Positions 1 to 6,146 of a stretch of 6,760 bases of DNA are shown in pieces. The notes under the pieces were generated by a model. The model was not told the origin of the DNA, searched no databases, and saw nothing but the letters and a program-made list of their open reading frames with translations. Source of the DNA: Oxalobacteraceae bacterium (GTDB taxonomy: Bacteria; Pseudomonadota; Gammaproteobacteria; Burkholderiales; Burkholderiaceae_D). The translations under genes and the position numbers were made by a program. The DNA lies in contig CANKWG010000126.1 in the NCBI GenBank assembly GCA_947487325.1, forward strand, positions 1 through 6,760, written 5' to 3'. Every line of letters starts with the position of its first letter. The stretch's first letter is position 1.

Positions 1-4
1 GTAT

Positions 5-52
5 CGTAAACAGAACCTAAGCCGCTCGCACCAATAAGCAGTTCTGTTATCG
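5..52. repeat. Imperfect inverted repeat
   Basis: AACAGAAC at 9-16 is exactly complementary to GTTCTGTT at 41-48. Allowing two mismatches, the arms extend to 5-16 and 41-52. The loop is 24 bases. It could be an RNA stem at the end of an upstream transcript or a protein-binding site. No T run follows, so it is not an obvious intrinsic terminator. The function is unknown and chance cannot be excluded. Confidence 0.3.
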
Positions 53-60
53 GGCAAATA

Positions 61-72
61 AGTGCATGCACT
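61..72. promoter_or_regulatory. 12-base perfect palindrome, possible operator
   Basis: AGTGCATGCACT is a perfect palindrome with no spacer. It sits about 52 bases upstream of the candidate -35 box of the dehydrogenase gene, a position where an activator or repressor dimer could bind. I do not recognise it as the site of a specific regulator. A perfect 12-base palindrome in a 246-base spacer is uncommon by chance, but the regulatory role is inference. Confidence 0.3.
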
Positions 73-123
73 GATTTGGGTAAATTGATGGGTGCGGATC
101 GCCGATTAACGGTTCAGATTGTT

Positions 124-152
124 TTGAAATGAGTTTGAGGCTACCCTATATC
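124..152 (+). promoter_or_regulatory. Candidate sigma-70 promoter
   Basis: TTGAAA at 124-129 matches five of six bases of the -35 consensus. It is separated by exactly 17 bases from TATATC at 147-152, which matches four of six bases of the -10 consensus. Transcription would start near 159 and give a leader of about 88 bases before the ATG at 247. The T run at 156-162 falls at the predicted start site. It is the best candidate in the spacer, but the -10 box is weak. Confidence 0.35.
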
Positions 153-198
153 GGCTTTTTTTATTAAGTGTTTCCCTGAAGAACGTAGGCATCGACCT

Positions 199-219
199 GC
201 CCGGCAGTGAACTGCGGGC
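199..219 (+). other. Leader stem-loop before the dehydrogenase start
   Basis: GCCCG (199-203) and CAG (205-207) pair with CTG (212-214) and CGGGC (215-219), giving eight base pairs with one bulged G and a TGAA tetraloop. It ends 19 bases before the Shine-Dalgarno-like GGAG at 239-242. It could influence mRNA stability or translation. No T run follows, so it is not a terminator. Confidence 0.35.
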
Positions 220-246
220 TCAAGGTTTGCCTGGAACTGGAGTCCA

Positions 247-1625
247 ATGCGTGTCGCTGTGATTGGTGGTGGTGTCATCGGTGTCTGCACCGCCTACTAC
301 CTGGCCGAGGCCGGGCATGAAGTGTCTGTCATAGAACGCTATGGCAATGTTGCCCAGGAAGCCAGTTTCGGGAACTTGGATCTCATGGGCCCGTCCGGCA
401 TCCGTCCTTGGGCGACGCCTGGGACCGTCGGTCGCGTGTTCTCCATGCTCTTTCGGCCTGAATCTCCAGCGGCATTCAGCGCTCGTTTCGAGCCAGCCAT
501 GTGGCGATGGCTGCGCCGCTCAATGTCCGAGTGCGCATTACCCCGTTACAAACAAAATCAGCAACGCCTGCTGCGCCTTGCGAGTTACAGTCAGGAGCTC
601 ATGCAGCACTTGAGCCAGCCATGTGGCGATGGCTGCGCCGCTCAATGTCCGAGTGCGCATTACCCCGTTACAAACAAAATCAGCAACGCCTGCTGCGCCT
701 TGCGAGTTACAGTCAGGAGCTCATGCAGCACTTGGCACAGACGTGCGAGCTGGATTTCCAGCAACGCAGTGGCGCTTTGATGATGTTCCGTACATCGCGC
801 GAGCTTGAGCTGGCCCAGCCCATGATGGAGCTGCTGGGTGAGATAGGCGGTCGCCATGAACTCCTCGATATAGAAGCGGCCCGACAGCTGGAACCGGCTC
901 TGTCGACCGAAACGGCATTTCATTCAGCCTTATACATTCCCGATGATTGGTCGGGCAATTGCCCACTGTTCGTGCGGCAGATGAAATCTCTCGCGCAAGA
1001 CAAGGGTGTGGAGTTTCACTTTAATACCGAGGTACAAGCCATACGGCCAGAAATAGGCGGTGTCAGCTTTCAGGTCGAAGGCCGCAGCATCGATACCGAT
1101 GCGGTGGTCGTTGCAGCGGGTAGCGACAGTGTTCGCCTGCTCAAAGCGATCGGTATCAGCCTGCCGCTCTATCCGGTCAAGGTTTATTCAGCGTCAACGC
1201 CGATTCAAGAGTACGAGCTCGCACCACAACTCTCTGTTTTTGATGATACCTATCGGGTCGGTCTTACGCGTTTGGGCAAGCGAATTCGTATTGCCGGTTG
1301 CGCTGAACTGGGATCATCGAGTTTCGATCTGAATCAGAAAGCCGTAAATACCCTGGTTAAGGTTGGTGATGACTGGTTTCCAAATGCCGCAAATTACCGA
1401 ACTGCGAGTTTTTGGTGTGGCCCGGCAGCCATGCTGCCCGAGGGCGTACCCTTGCTCGGCGCGACCCGCTACTCGAATGTCTTCATCAACACGGGACATG
1501 GCGCGGGTGCTTGGGCATTGGCGGCGGGTAGCGGCAAACTCATGGCGGACCTCATCTCGCAAAAGCGCACCGAAATTGATATGGATGGCCTCACGCTGAC
1601 ACGATATGGCGATCGGATGCGCTGA
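247..1625 (+). pseudogene. DadA-family FAD-dependent amino-acid dehydrogenase, frame broken by a 122-base duplication
   Basis: This is an FAD oxidoreductase of the DadA/DAO family. Known members oxidise D-amino acids to 2-oxo acids and pass electrons to the respiratory chain at the inner membrane. The N-terminus has the Rossmann GGGVIG at residues 7-12 with Glu30. Later come the second FAD strand VVVAAGSDS and the C-terminal FAD motif NTGHGAGAW followed by GSGK. The ATG at 247 has GGAG four bases upstream. The frame from 247 runs into a wrong frame after base 611 and stops at 780. The correct frame resumes at 612 and ends at 1625. Removing one repeat unit gives one 418-residue protein, a normal DadA length. 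An apparent start at 501 is false, since its first 37 residues are repeat DNA read in the wrong frame. The usual GLRPMTPDG-like motif reads CGPAAMLPEG, lacking the conserved Arg, so the substrate is uncertain. No dadX lies nearby. Confidence 0.8.
490..734 (+). repeat. Identical 122-base tandem duplication inside the dehydrogenase
   Basis: Bases 490-611 are repeated at 612-733 without a mismatch, and one further base (G at 734) continues the match. Copy 1 is in frame with the upstream part of the gene and copy 2 with the downstream part. Because 122 is not a multiple of three, the junction shifts the frame. Both copies encode the same peptide, beginning EPAMWRWLRRSM and ending SQELMQHL. One copy is enough for a normal protein. 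Confidence 0.95.
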
Positions 1626-1667
1626 TCAGCGCAACTCCTTGGATCTTTACAGCGTCGCGCAAGTTCG

Positions 1668-1885
1668 CGCGATCGAAGCATCTGCGCTTTCCTCGGTCGG
1701 ACCCGGCGTCCTGATGCAACGCGCAGGCGCCGCCGTTGCCCGCCATGCCTTGACACTTCTACCTGGAATCACCAAACGCGATCGAAGCCTCTGCGCTTTA
1801 TTCGGTCGGACCCGGCATCCTGATGCAACGCGCAGGCGCCGCCGTTGCTCGCCATGCACTGACACTTCTGCCTGAAATCACCGAA
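1668..1885 (+). repeat. Diverged 109-base tandem duplication in the epimerase domain
   Basis: Bases 1668-1776 align without gaps to 1777-1885 with 10 substitutions (about 91% identity). Copy 1 is in frame with the start at 1606, and copy 2 with the rest of the gene. The two copies encode AIEASALSSVGPGVLMQRAG and AIEASALYSVGPGILMQRAG, both good versions of the family's N-terminal segment. About half of the differences are synonymous. The shift of 109 bases breaks the frame. Confidence 0.93.
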
Positions 1886-2695
1886 GACCTACATGTGCTG
1901 GTCGCCGCAGGCCCTGGCAACAATGGCGGTGATGCGCTCGAAGCTGCGGCCATCCTCGCGCAACGGGGAGTAGCGGTCACCATTATTCATCTCGCTGATG
2001 AAACCATGCTACCCGCTGATGCCCGCATGGCTCTCACTCGCGCGCGGCAAAGCGGCGCTGTATTCGTCGCCTCGCTACCTAGCAAGTCATGGTCACTGAC
2101 GATCGATGGCCTTTTTGGGATTGGTCTGACGCGTCCGCTTGAAGGTCGCTATCGTGAGCTAGCCTCACAGCTCAATCAGTTGAGTTGCCCCGTGTTGGCC
2201 ATTGATGTGCCGAGCGGACTCGATGCAGATACCGGCGGCATCGTCGGCTCCGATGGTCTGGCCGTGCTCGCCGATGCGACGCTCACCTTCATTGCCAACA
2301 AACCCGGACTGCACACCTTGCATGGTCGCGATAGCGCAGGTCATGTCGTTGTCGATGATCTTGGCATTGAACCAAATCTGTTTCCGAAGCCAATAGCCCA
2401 CCTGAATACGCCGCTGGCGTTTGCCGATGAAGTGCGCCCGCGGCTGCATGCATCGCACAAAGGAAGTTATGGGGATCTGCAGGTAATAGGTGGTGCCGAG
2501 GGCATGAGTGGCGCGGTGATACTCGCGGCACGCATGGCATTGATGGCGGGCGCGGGCCGAGTATTCGTAGGGTTCGCGGGACCGGCGCCGGCCTATGACA
2601 GCCTGCATCCGGAGCTGATGTGTCGACACGCGGATGACTTGCGCGTGGATCATGGCGCCGTCGTGATCGGACCGGGTCTTGGCATGTCGCGGCAA

Positions 2696-2811
2696 GCACA
2701 TGATCTGCTGGGCCGCGCACTGTCCCTCGCGCCTAGTCTAGTGATTGATGCCGGCACATGATCTGCTGGGCCGCGCTCTGTCCTCCGCGCCTAATCTGGT
2801 GATTGATGCTG
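2696..2811 (+). repeat. Diverged 58-base tandem duplication in the dehydratase domain
   Basis: Bases 2696-2753 align without gaps to 2754-2811 with 6 substitutions (about 90% identity). Copy 1 encodes AHDLLGRALSLAPSLVIDA and copy 2 AHDLLGRALSSAPNLVIDA. Copy 2 continues into the DADGLN motif. The first 23 bases are identical. The 58-base unit shifts the frame by one, so the gene stops at 2761 in the upstream frame. Confidence 0.93.
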
Positions 2812-3207
2812 ACGGTCTTAACCTGATCGCAGCGGAACTGCCACTGCAATCCCGTCTTGCGCAACGCAGAGCACACACCCTGCTCACGCCCCATCCGCTG
2901 GAAGCGGCGAGACTGTTGGGAACTGATGTCCATGCCGTGCAATCAGACCGATTGAGTTCAGCGAACGCACTGGCGCAGCGCTATCACGCCACCGTCATAC
3001 TCAAAGGCAGTGGCAGCATCATTGCTCACCCCGACGACATCCCTGTCATCAATACCAGCGGCAATCCTGCACTGGCGACTGCCGGTAGCGGCGACGTACT
3101 GGCCGGGCTGTGCGGCGCGCTGCTTGCACAGGGTTGGTCTGTGCGGGGGTGTGCGCTGGCTGCGACCTGGTTACATGGCAGCGCGGCGGATCAGATGGTG
3201 GCAGACG

Positions 3208-3379
3208 GGATAGGGCCGACAGGCGCCACGGCGAGTGAATTGTTGCCGTGGATAAGAAAAGCTTTGAATAAATTCGTTAGCGAAACCCGTGCAGGATAGG
3301 GCCGACAGGCGCCACGGCGAGTGAATTGTTGCCGTGGATAAGAAGAGCTTTAAACAAACTCGTTAATGAGCGCAGTGCG
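3208..3379 (+). repeat. 86-base tandem duplication at the 3' end of nnr
   Basis: Bases 3208-3293 align without gaps to 3294-3379 with 11 substitutions (about 87% identity). The first 51 bases are identical, and all differences fall in the last 35. Read from copy 1, the protein ends LNKFVSETRAG with a TAG at 3297-3299. Read from copy 2, it ends LNKLVNERSAMPR with a TGA at 3389-3391. The core enzyme is intact in either case; only the last ten or so residues differ. Confidence 0.92.
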
Positions 3380-3401
3380 ATGCCGCGATGAGGTGACTGA
3401 G

Positions 3402-4100
3402 TTACTGGCGACGATCGTCAACCAGCCGTCCGGCAGCGATCGTCAGCTGACGTGCACAGCGCGCCGCCATCGCAAGATCGTGGGTCACCAGTACCAGGGT
3501 CGAATGCTGCTCGCGGTTGAGTTCAAACATCAATTCAATGATGGCTTCACCGGTCCCCGCATCAAGACTACCCGTCGGCTCATCAGCAAGTAGCAGAGGC
3601 GGACGCGTCACAAAAGCACGCGCAAGGGCCACGCGCTGCTGCTCACCGCCGGACAGATACTTCGGATAATGCTGCAAGCGCTGCTGCAGACCGACCCGAC
3701 CGAGCATTGCCTCTGCCTTGGCGGTCGCATCAGCATCACCCCGCAATTCCAGCGGCAGCATGACGTTCTCGATCGCAGTCAGGTGCGAGAGCAATTGAAA
3801 TGATTGAAATACGAAACCCAAATGAGCGCGTCGCATCGCAGCCCTGCCATCTTCATCCAGAGAGAAAATATCAATGCCCTCGATGCGGACGCTACCCGAC
3901 GTAGGAGTATCCAGACCGGCAAGTAATCCCAGCAAGGTTGACTTGCCGGAACCGGATGCACCCACTAGCGCTAACGTGTCACTGGCCTGGACGGTAAAAT
4001 GTATGTCGTCAAGAATCGTCAGCTCGCCACTGGCGTCAGACACTTTTTTGGTCAGTGCGGTTACTTCGATGGCGGGAATTTTCTGGGGGTTTTCAGGCAT
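3402..4100 (-). CDS. ybbA: ABC transporter ATP-binding protein, YbbA/LolD (MacB-like) type
   Basis: This intact 232-residue ATPase would sit on the inner face of the inner membrane and drive a MacB/LolCE-type permease. Motifs are complete and in order: Walker A GASGSGKS (47-54), Q-loop Gln99 in GFVFQS, signature LSGGEQQR (149-156), Walker B LLLADEP (169-175) and H-loop His207 in VTHD. Length and motifs match the LolD/YbbA/MacB family. Placement back to back with tesA is the classic ybbA-tesA arrangement and favours YbbA over LolD. The start at 4100 shares two bases with the tesA ATG, so its promoter must lie inside tesA. No clear Shine-Dalgarno site is visible. No permease gene follows: the next gene is nnr, converging with a 10-base gap. 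The transported substrate is unknown. Unlike most plus-strand genes here, it carries no internal duplication. Confidence 0.92.
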   Translation of the reverse strand: MPENPQKIPAIEVTALTKKVSDASGELTILDDIHFTVQASDTLALVGASGSGKSTLLGLLAGLDTPTSGSVRIEGIDIFSLDEDGRAAMRRAHLGFVFQSFQLLSHLTAIENVMLPLELRGDADATAKAEAMLGRVGLQQRLQHYPKYLSGGEQQRVALARAFVTRPPLLLADEPTGSLDAGTGEAIIELMFELNREQHSTLVLVTHDLAMAARCARQLTIAAGRLVDDRRQ

Positions 4101-4828
4101 GCAAGGTCGATTGAGTCTCTATCTGAAATCATTGGGGGCGCATAGAACAGCGCGGCTTCTGCAATGGCTGATCGTGACCCTGGTGCTGTTCATCAGCAGC
4201 CATGCAGCGCCGGCGTATTCTGCATCAAAAACCCTGCTCGTGCTCGGCGACAGCCTCTCCGCCGAGTACGGCTTGCCGCGCGATAGTGGATGGGTTTACC
4301 TTTTGCAGCAACAGCTGCGCAAGGAAAAATACGACCTGACGCTTTTCAACGCCAGTATCAGCGGCGAGACCACCCAAGGAAAAATACGACCTGACGCTTG
4401 TCAACGCCAGTATCAGCGGCGAGACCACCTCGGGTGGAAAATCTCGGTTGCCTTCGCTGCTGCAGCAACATAAGCCGGCCTTGGTGCTGATCGAACTGGG
4501 TGGTAACGATGGTTTACGTGGGCTGTCATTGGCCGCTACCCAAGCCAATCTACGAGAAATGATGGCAATGAGCACGGCCAACGGCGCAAAAATCATTCTT
4601 GTCGGTATGCGTGTACCGCCCAATTATGGCGTCGATTACAGCAAACGCTTTGCCGCGATGTACCAGGGTCTAGGGCGTGAAAAGAATGTCAGGCTGGTCC
4701 CGTTTCTTCTGCAGGGTCTGGATAACACTGAATTATTTTTTCAGCCCGACCGTATTCATCCCAACCAGCGTGCCCAAGCGATCATGATGGAGAACGTATG
4801 GCAAATCCTGAAACCCATGCTGCGATAA
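4099..4828 (+). pseudogene. tesA: TesA-type GDSL lysophospholipase/acyl-CoA thioesterase, frame broken by a 55-base duplication
   Basis: TesA is a periplasmic SGNH hydrolase acting as thioesterase, arylesterase and lysophospholipase. The N-terminus has basic residues, then a hydrophobic stretch LLQWLIVTLVLFIS (20-33), and a likely signal-peptidase site around APAYSA (37-42). With one repeat copy removed the protein has 224 residues. Its blocks are GDSLS with nucleophile Ser52, the oxyanion Gly89 in NASISGE, GGND with Asn118, and the Asp199/His202 pair in DRIHPN. As written, the frame from 4099 goes out of register after 4374 and stops at 4473; the correct frame resumes in copy 2 and ends at 4828. 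The open frame extends upstream to 3874, but that part is antisense to the ABC gene, so the start is ATG 4099, or TTG 4111 with AAGG four bases upstream. mnmH/selU follows after nine bases, suggesting one transcript. Confidence 0.87.
4320..4429 (+). repeat. 55-base tandem duplication inside tesA
   Basis: Bases 4320-4374 are repeated at 4375-4429 with one mismatch (T4345 against G4400). It changes the codon before NASISGE from Phe to Val; E. coli TesA also has Val there. The unit spans the oxyanion-hole block, so the broken frame separates the catalytic Ser from the Asn and Asp/His motifs. Confidence 0.95.
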
Positions 4829-4837
4829 AATTCGTTA

Positions 4838-5908
4838 ATGAAATATCCCGCATTGCTGGCCGCCGGCGACGTACTCACGCATCTGGACGACTACGACAGC
4901 ATCATTGACGTTCGCTCCGAGTCGGAATTCGCCCTCGATCATGTACCGGGAGCGATCAATTGTCCCGTGCTGAATGACGCTGAGCGCGCGCAGGTGGGCA
5001 CTATCTACAAACAGAACAGTGCGTTCGAAGCGAAAAAAATCGGTGCTGCACTGGTCGCTAAAAACATTGCGCTGCACTTGCAACACACAATGGCAGACAA
5101 ACCCCGCGACTGGAAACCGCTGATCTATTGCTGGCGCGGTGGTAATCGCAGTGGTGCCATGGCCCATATTCTGGCGAAAATCGGCTGGCCAGCAGTGCAG
5201 CTGGACGGGGGCTATCGCGAATATCGTCGCAGCGTGCTGAGCTTGCTGGACTCCGAGCCGGACACACTCTCTTTTCGCGTTATTTGTGGCACCACCGGGA
5301 GCGGCAAAAGCAGGTTACTGACGTCGCTGGCCAACGAAGGTGCTCAAGTCCTCGATCTCGAGCAATTGGCAGCGCATCGCGGATCCGTACTGGGTGGTCT
5401 TCCCGGCGAACCCCAACCCTCGCAGAAAATGTTCGAAAGCCGAATCTGGCAAAAACTGCGAAGCTTCACCGCAGTGCGCCCTGTCTACGTGGAATCGGAA
5501 AGCAGAAAAATCGGCAATCTGCGCGTGCCTGAAAAACTGATGGACAAAGTGCGCGCGTCTGACTGTGTGCATTTACAGACCAGCATCGCCGACAGAGTGG
5601 CCTTGCTTATCGAAGATTATCCACATCTCGCCGCCGACAGCACACTGCTCGGTAGTCAGCTGGACCATTTGGTTGCATTACATGGTCATGCAAAAATCAG
5701 CACGTGGCGAAATATGGCGCAGACCGGCGAAATTTCCAGATTGGTTGAAGAGCTACTGACCCAGCATTACGATCCGGCATATCTGCGATCAATAGAAAGA
5801 AATTTCCGCGGGTATTCGCAGGCGCGATCACTGAAACTCGAGAATATCTCTGGCGGGGCTTTTGCCAAAGCGACGCAAGAACTGCTGGCCGACGAAATGG
5901 CGAGTTAA
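4838..5908 (+). CDS. mnmH: tRNA 2-selenouridine synthase
   Basis: MnmH, also called SelU or YbbB, converts 2-thiouridine to 2-selenouridine at wobble position 34 of certain tRNAs, using selenophosphate and a geranylated intermediate. The 356-residue protein is intact. Residues 1-135 form a rhodanese domain, with IIDVRSESEF (22-31) and the active-site loop YCWRGGNRS, whose Cys98 is the catalytic residue. A P-loop domain follows, with Walker A GTTGSGKS (151-158). This rhodanese plus P-loop pairing and the YCWRGG loop are diagnostic for the family. The ATG at 4838 lies nine bases after the tesA stop with no strong Shine-Dalgarno sequence, so reinitiation from tesA is plausible. It implies that the organism makes selenophosphate (SelD) somewhere else in the genome. 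Also named selU. Confidence 0.96.
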   Translation: MKYPALLAAGDVLTHLDDYDSIIDVRSESEFALDHVPGAINCPVLNDAERAQVGTIYKQNSAFEAKKIGAALVAKNIALHLQHTMADKPRDWKPLIYCWRGGNRSGAMAHILAKIGWPAVQLDGGYREYRRSVLSLLDSEPDTLSFRVICGTTGSGKSRLLTSLANEGAQVLDLEQLAAHRGSVLGGLPGEPQPSQKMFESRIWQKLRSFTAVRPVYVESESRKIGNLRVPEKLMDKVRASDCVHLQTSIADRVALLIEDYPHLAADSTLLGSQLDHLVALHGHAKISTWRNMAQTGEISRLVEELLTQHYDPAYLRSIERNFRGYSQARSLKLENISGGAFAKATQELLADEMAS

Positions 5909-5918
5909 CTAGTGACAG

Positions 5919-5945
5919 AGGCGACTTGTTGAAGTAGCTTCGCCT
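5919..5945 (+). other. Stem-loop just after mnmH
   Basis: AGGCG (5919-5923) pairs with CGCCT (5941-5945), and ACTT (5924-5927) pairs with AAGT (5932-5935), with a GTTG loop and a five-base bulge. It begins 10 bases after the stop codon. No T run follows, so at most it is a weak or Rho-assisted 3' end structure. Confidence 0.3.
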
Positions 5946-5978
5946 TAAGGATTATCGAAGGGGTTGGAGACTCAAACA

Positions 5979-6060
5979 AAGACGCTGGATCCCGGCCTGC
6001 GCCGGGACGACCTTGGAAGGTCTGTTGGCCTCAAATTCGTCATCACCTATCCAGCGTCTT
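5979..6060. repeat. 82-base nested inverted-repeat element
   Basis: The ends AAGACGCTGGAT (5979-5990) and ATCCAGCGTCTT (6049-6060) are perfect 12-base inverted repeats. Inside are two further perfect hairpins: CCCGGC-CTGC-GCCGGG (5991-6006) and GACCTT-GG-AAGGTC (6009-6022). It contains no gene and no clear target-site duplication flanks it. The core resembles GGATCCCGGC/GCCGGGA dispersed palindromic repeats that I recall from many proteobacterial genomes. It lies between convergent genes, and TTTTT at 6064-6068 follows on the plus strand, so it may also end the tesA-mnmH transcript. Confidence 0.65.
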
Positions 6061-6102
6061 AGCTTTTTACAGCACAACTTTCCACGACAAACCTAGGCCG
6101 AT

Positions 6103-6136
6103 AAAAAAGCGGGGCTCTCGACCAGCAAAGCCCCGC
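6103..6136 (-). terminator. Rho-independent terminator of ppiD
   Basis: On the minus strand, GCGGGGCT (6136-6129) pairs perfectly with AGCCCCGC (6116-6109) across a 12-base loop, and six T follow (6108-6103). The stem begins 10 bases after the ppiD stop codon. The eight-base-pair GC-rich stem and T run are textbook features. Confidence 0.88.
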
Positions 6137-6146
6137 CTTGTATAAC

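Larger units (their letters stand above)
1..246. other. Non-coding region upstream of the dehydrogenase
   Basis: No convincing gene lies here. One frame is open from base 2 to a TAA at 35-37 (12 codons) and could be the tail of a gene entering from the left, but it is too short to identify. The stretch holds an imperfect inverted repeat, a 12-base perfect palindrome, a run of seven T at 156-162, a possible promoter and a leader hairpin, listed separately where supportable. GCCGAT at 101-106 could pair with ATCGGC at 150-155 just before the T run, but the 43-base loop makes this a poor terminator. No tRNA cloverleaf was seen. Confidence 0.6.
1606..3391 (+). pseudogene. nnr: Bifunctional NAD(P)H-hydrate epimerase/dehydratase, split by three duplications
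   Basis: Nnr repairs hydrated NADH and NADPH in the cytoplasm. Its N-terminal YjeF domain epimerises R- and S-NAD(P)HX, and its C-terminal domain dehydrates S-NAD(P)HX using ADP or ATP. After one copy of each duplication is removed, the frame is 510 residues, close to the roughly 515 of E. coli YjeF. The epimerase part shows GPGNNGGD (66-73), IDGLFGIG (130-137) and VPSGLDADTG (165-174). The dehydratase part shows HKGSYG (248-253), GPGLG (319-323), DADGLN (345-350), TPHPLEAARLL (372-382) and NTSGNPALATAGSGD (427-441), whose final Asp is the expected catalytic base. As written, the frames are 1606-1875, 1823-2761 and 2745-3299, plus a tail ending at 3391. The ATG at 1606 lies inside the dehydrogenase gene, overlapping it by 20 bases, which suggests translational coupling. 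TTG at 1639 is an alternative start. The gene converges on the ABC gene with a 10-base gap. Confidence 0.9.

Noticed and set aside
101..162. An intrinsic terminator formed by GCCGAT and ATCGGC before the T run
   Set aside because: The loop of 43 bases is too long, and the same region gives a better promoter match.
501..611. An alternative start at 501 giving a 374-residue dehydrogenase with a novel N-terminus
   Set aside because: Its first 37 residues come from repeat copy 1 read in the wrong frame, and it lacks the FAD-binding GGGVIG, which is present in the frame from 247.
2165..2720. Long minus-strand open frames (178 and 143 codons) opposite nnr
   Set aside because: They lie antisense to conserved Nnr motifs, show no family motifs themselves, and are typical shadows in GC-rich coding DNA.
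3874..4098. An upstream extension of the tesA frame into the ABC gene
   Set aside because: It is antisense to the Walker A region of an intact ATPase. The signal peptide begins at the Met at 4099.
490..4429. A CRISPR array or repeat-based system
   Set aside because: Each repeat occurs only twice, with no spacers, and each is different coding sequence.
490..4429. Programmed ribosomal frameshifting as the explanation for the split genes
   Set aside because: The frame changes come from whole duplicated segments, not slippery sites. Frameshifting would still leave duplicated peptide in the protein.
3360..4841. The shared string TCGTTAATGA at the end of nnr and at the start of mnmH
   Set aside because: A ten-base match between two places in a window this size is expected by chance.
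5919..5945. The stem-loop after mnmH as an intrinsic terminator
   Set aside because: It has a five-base bulge and no T run; the element at 5979-6060 with TTTTT at 6064-6068 is a better candidate.
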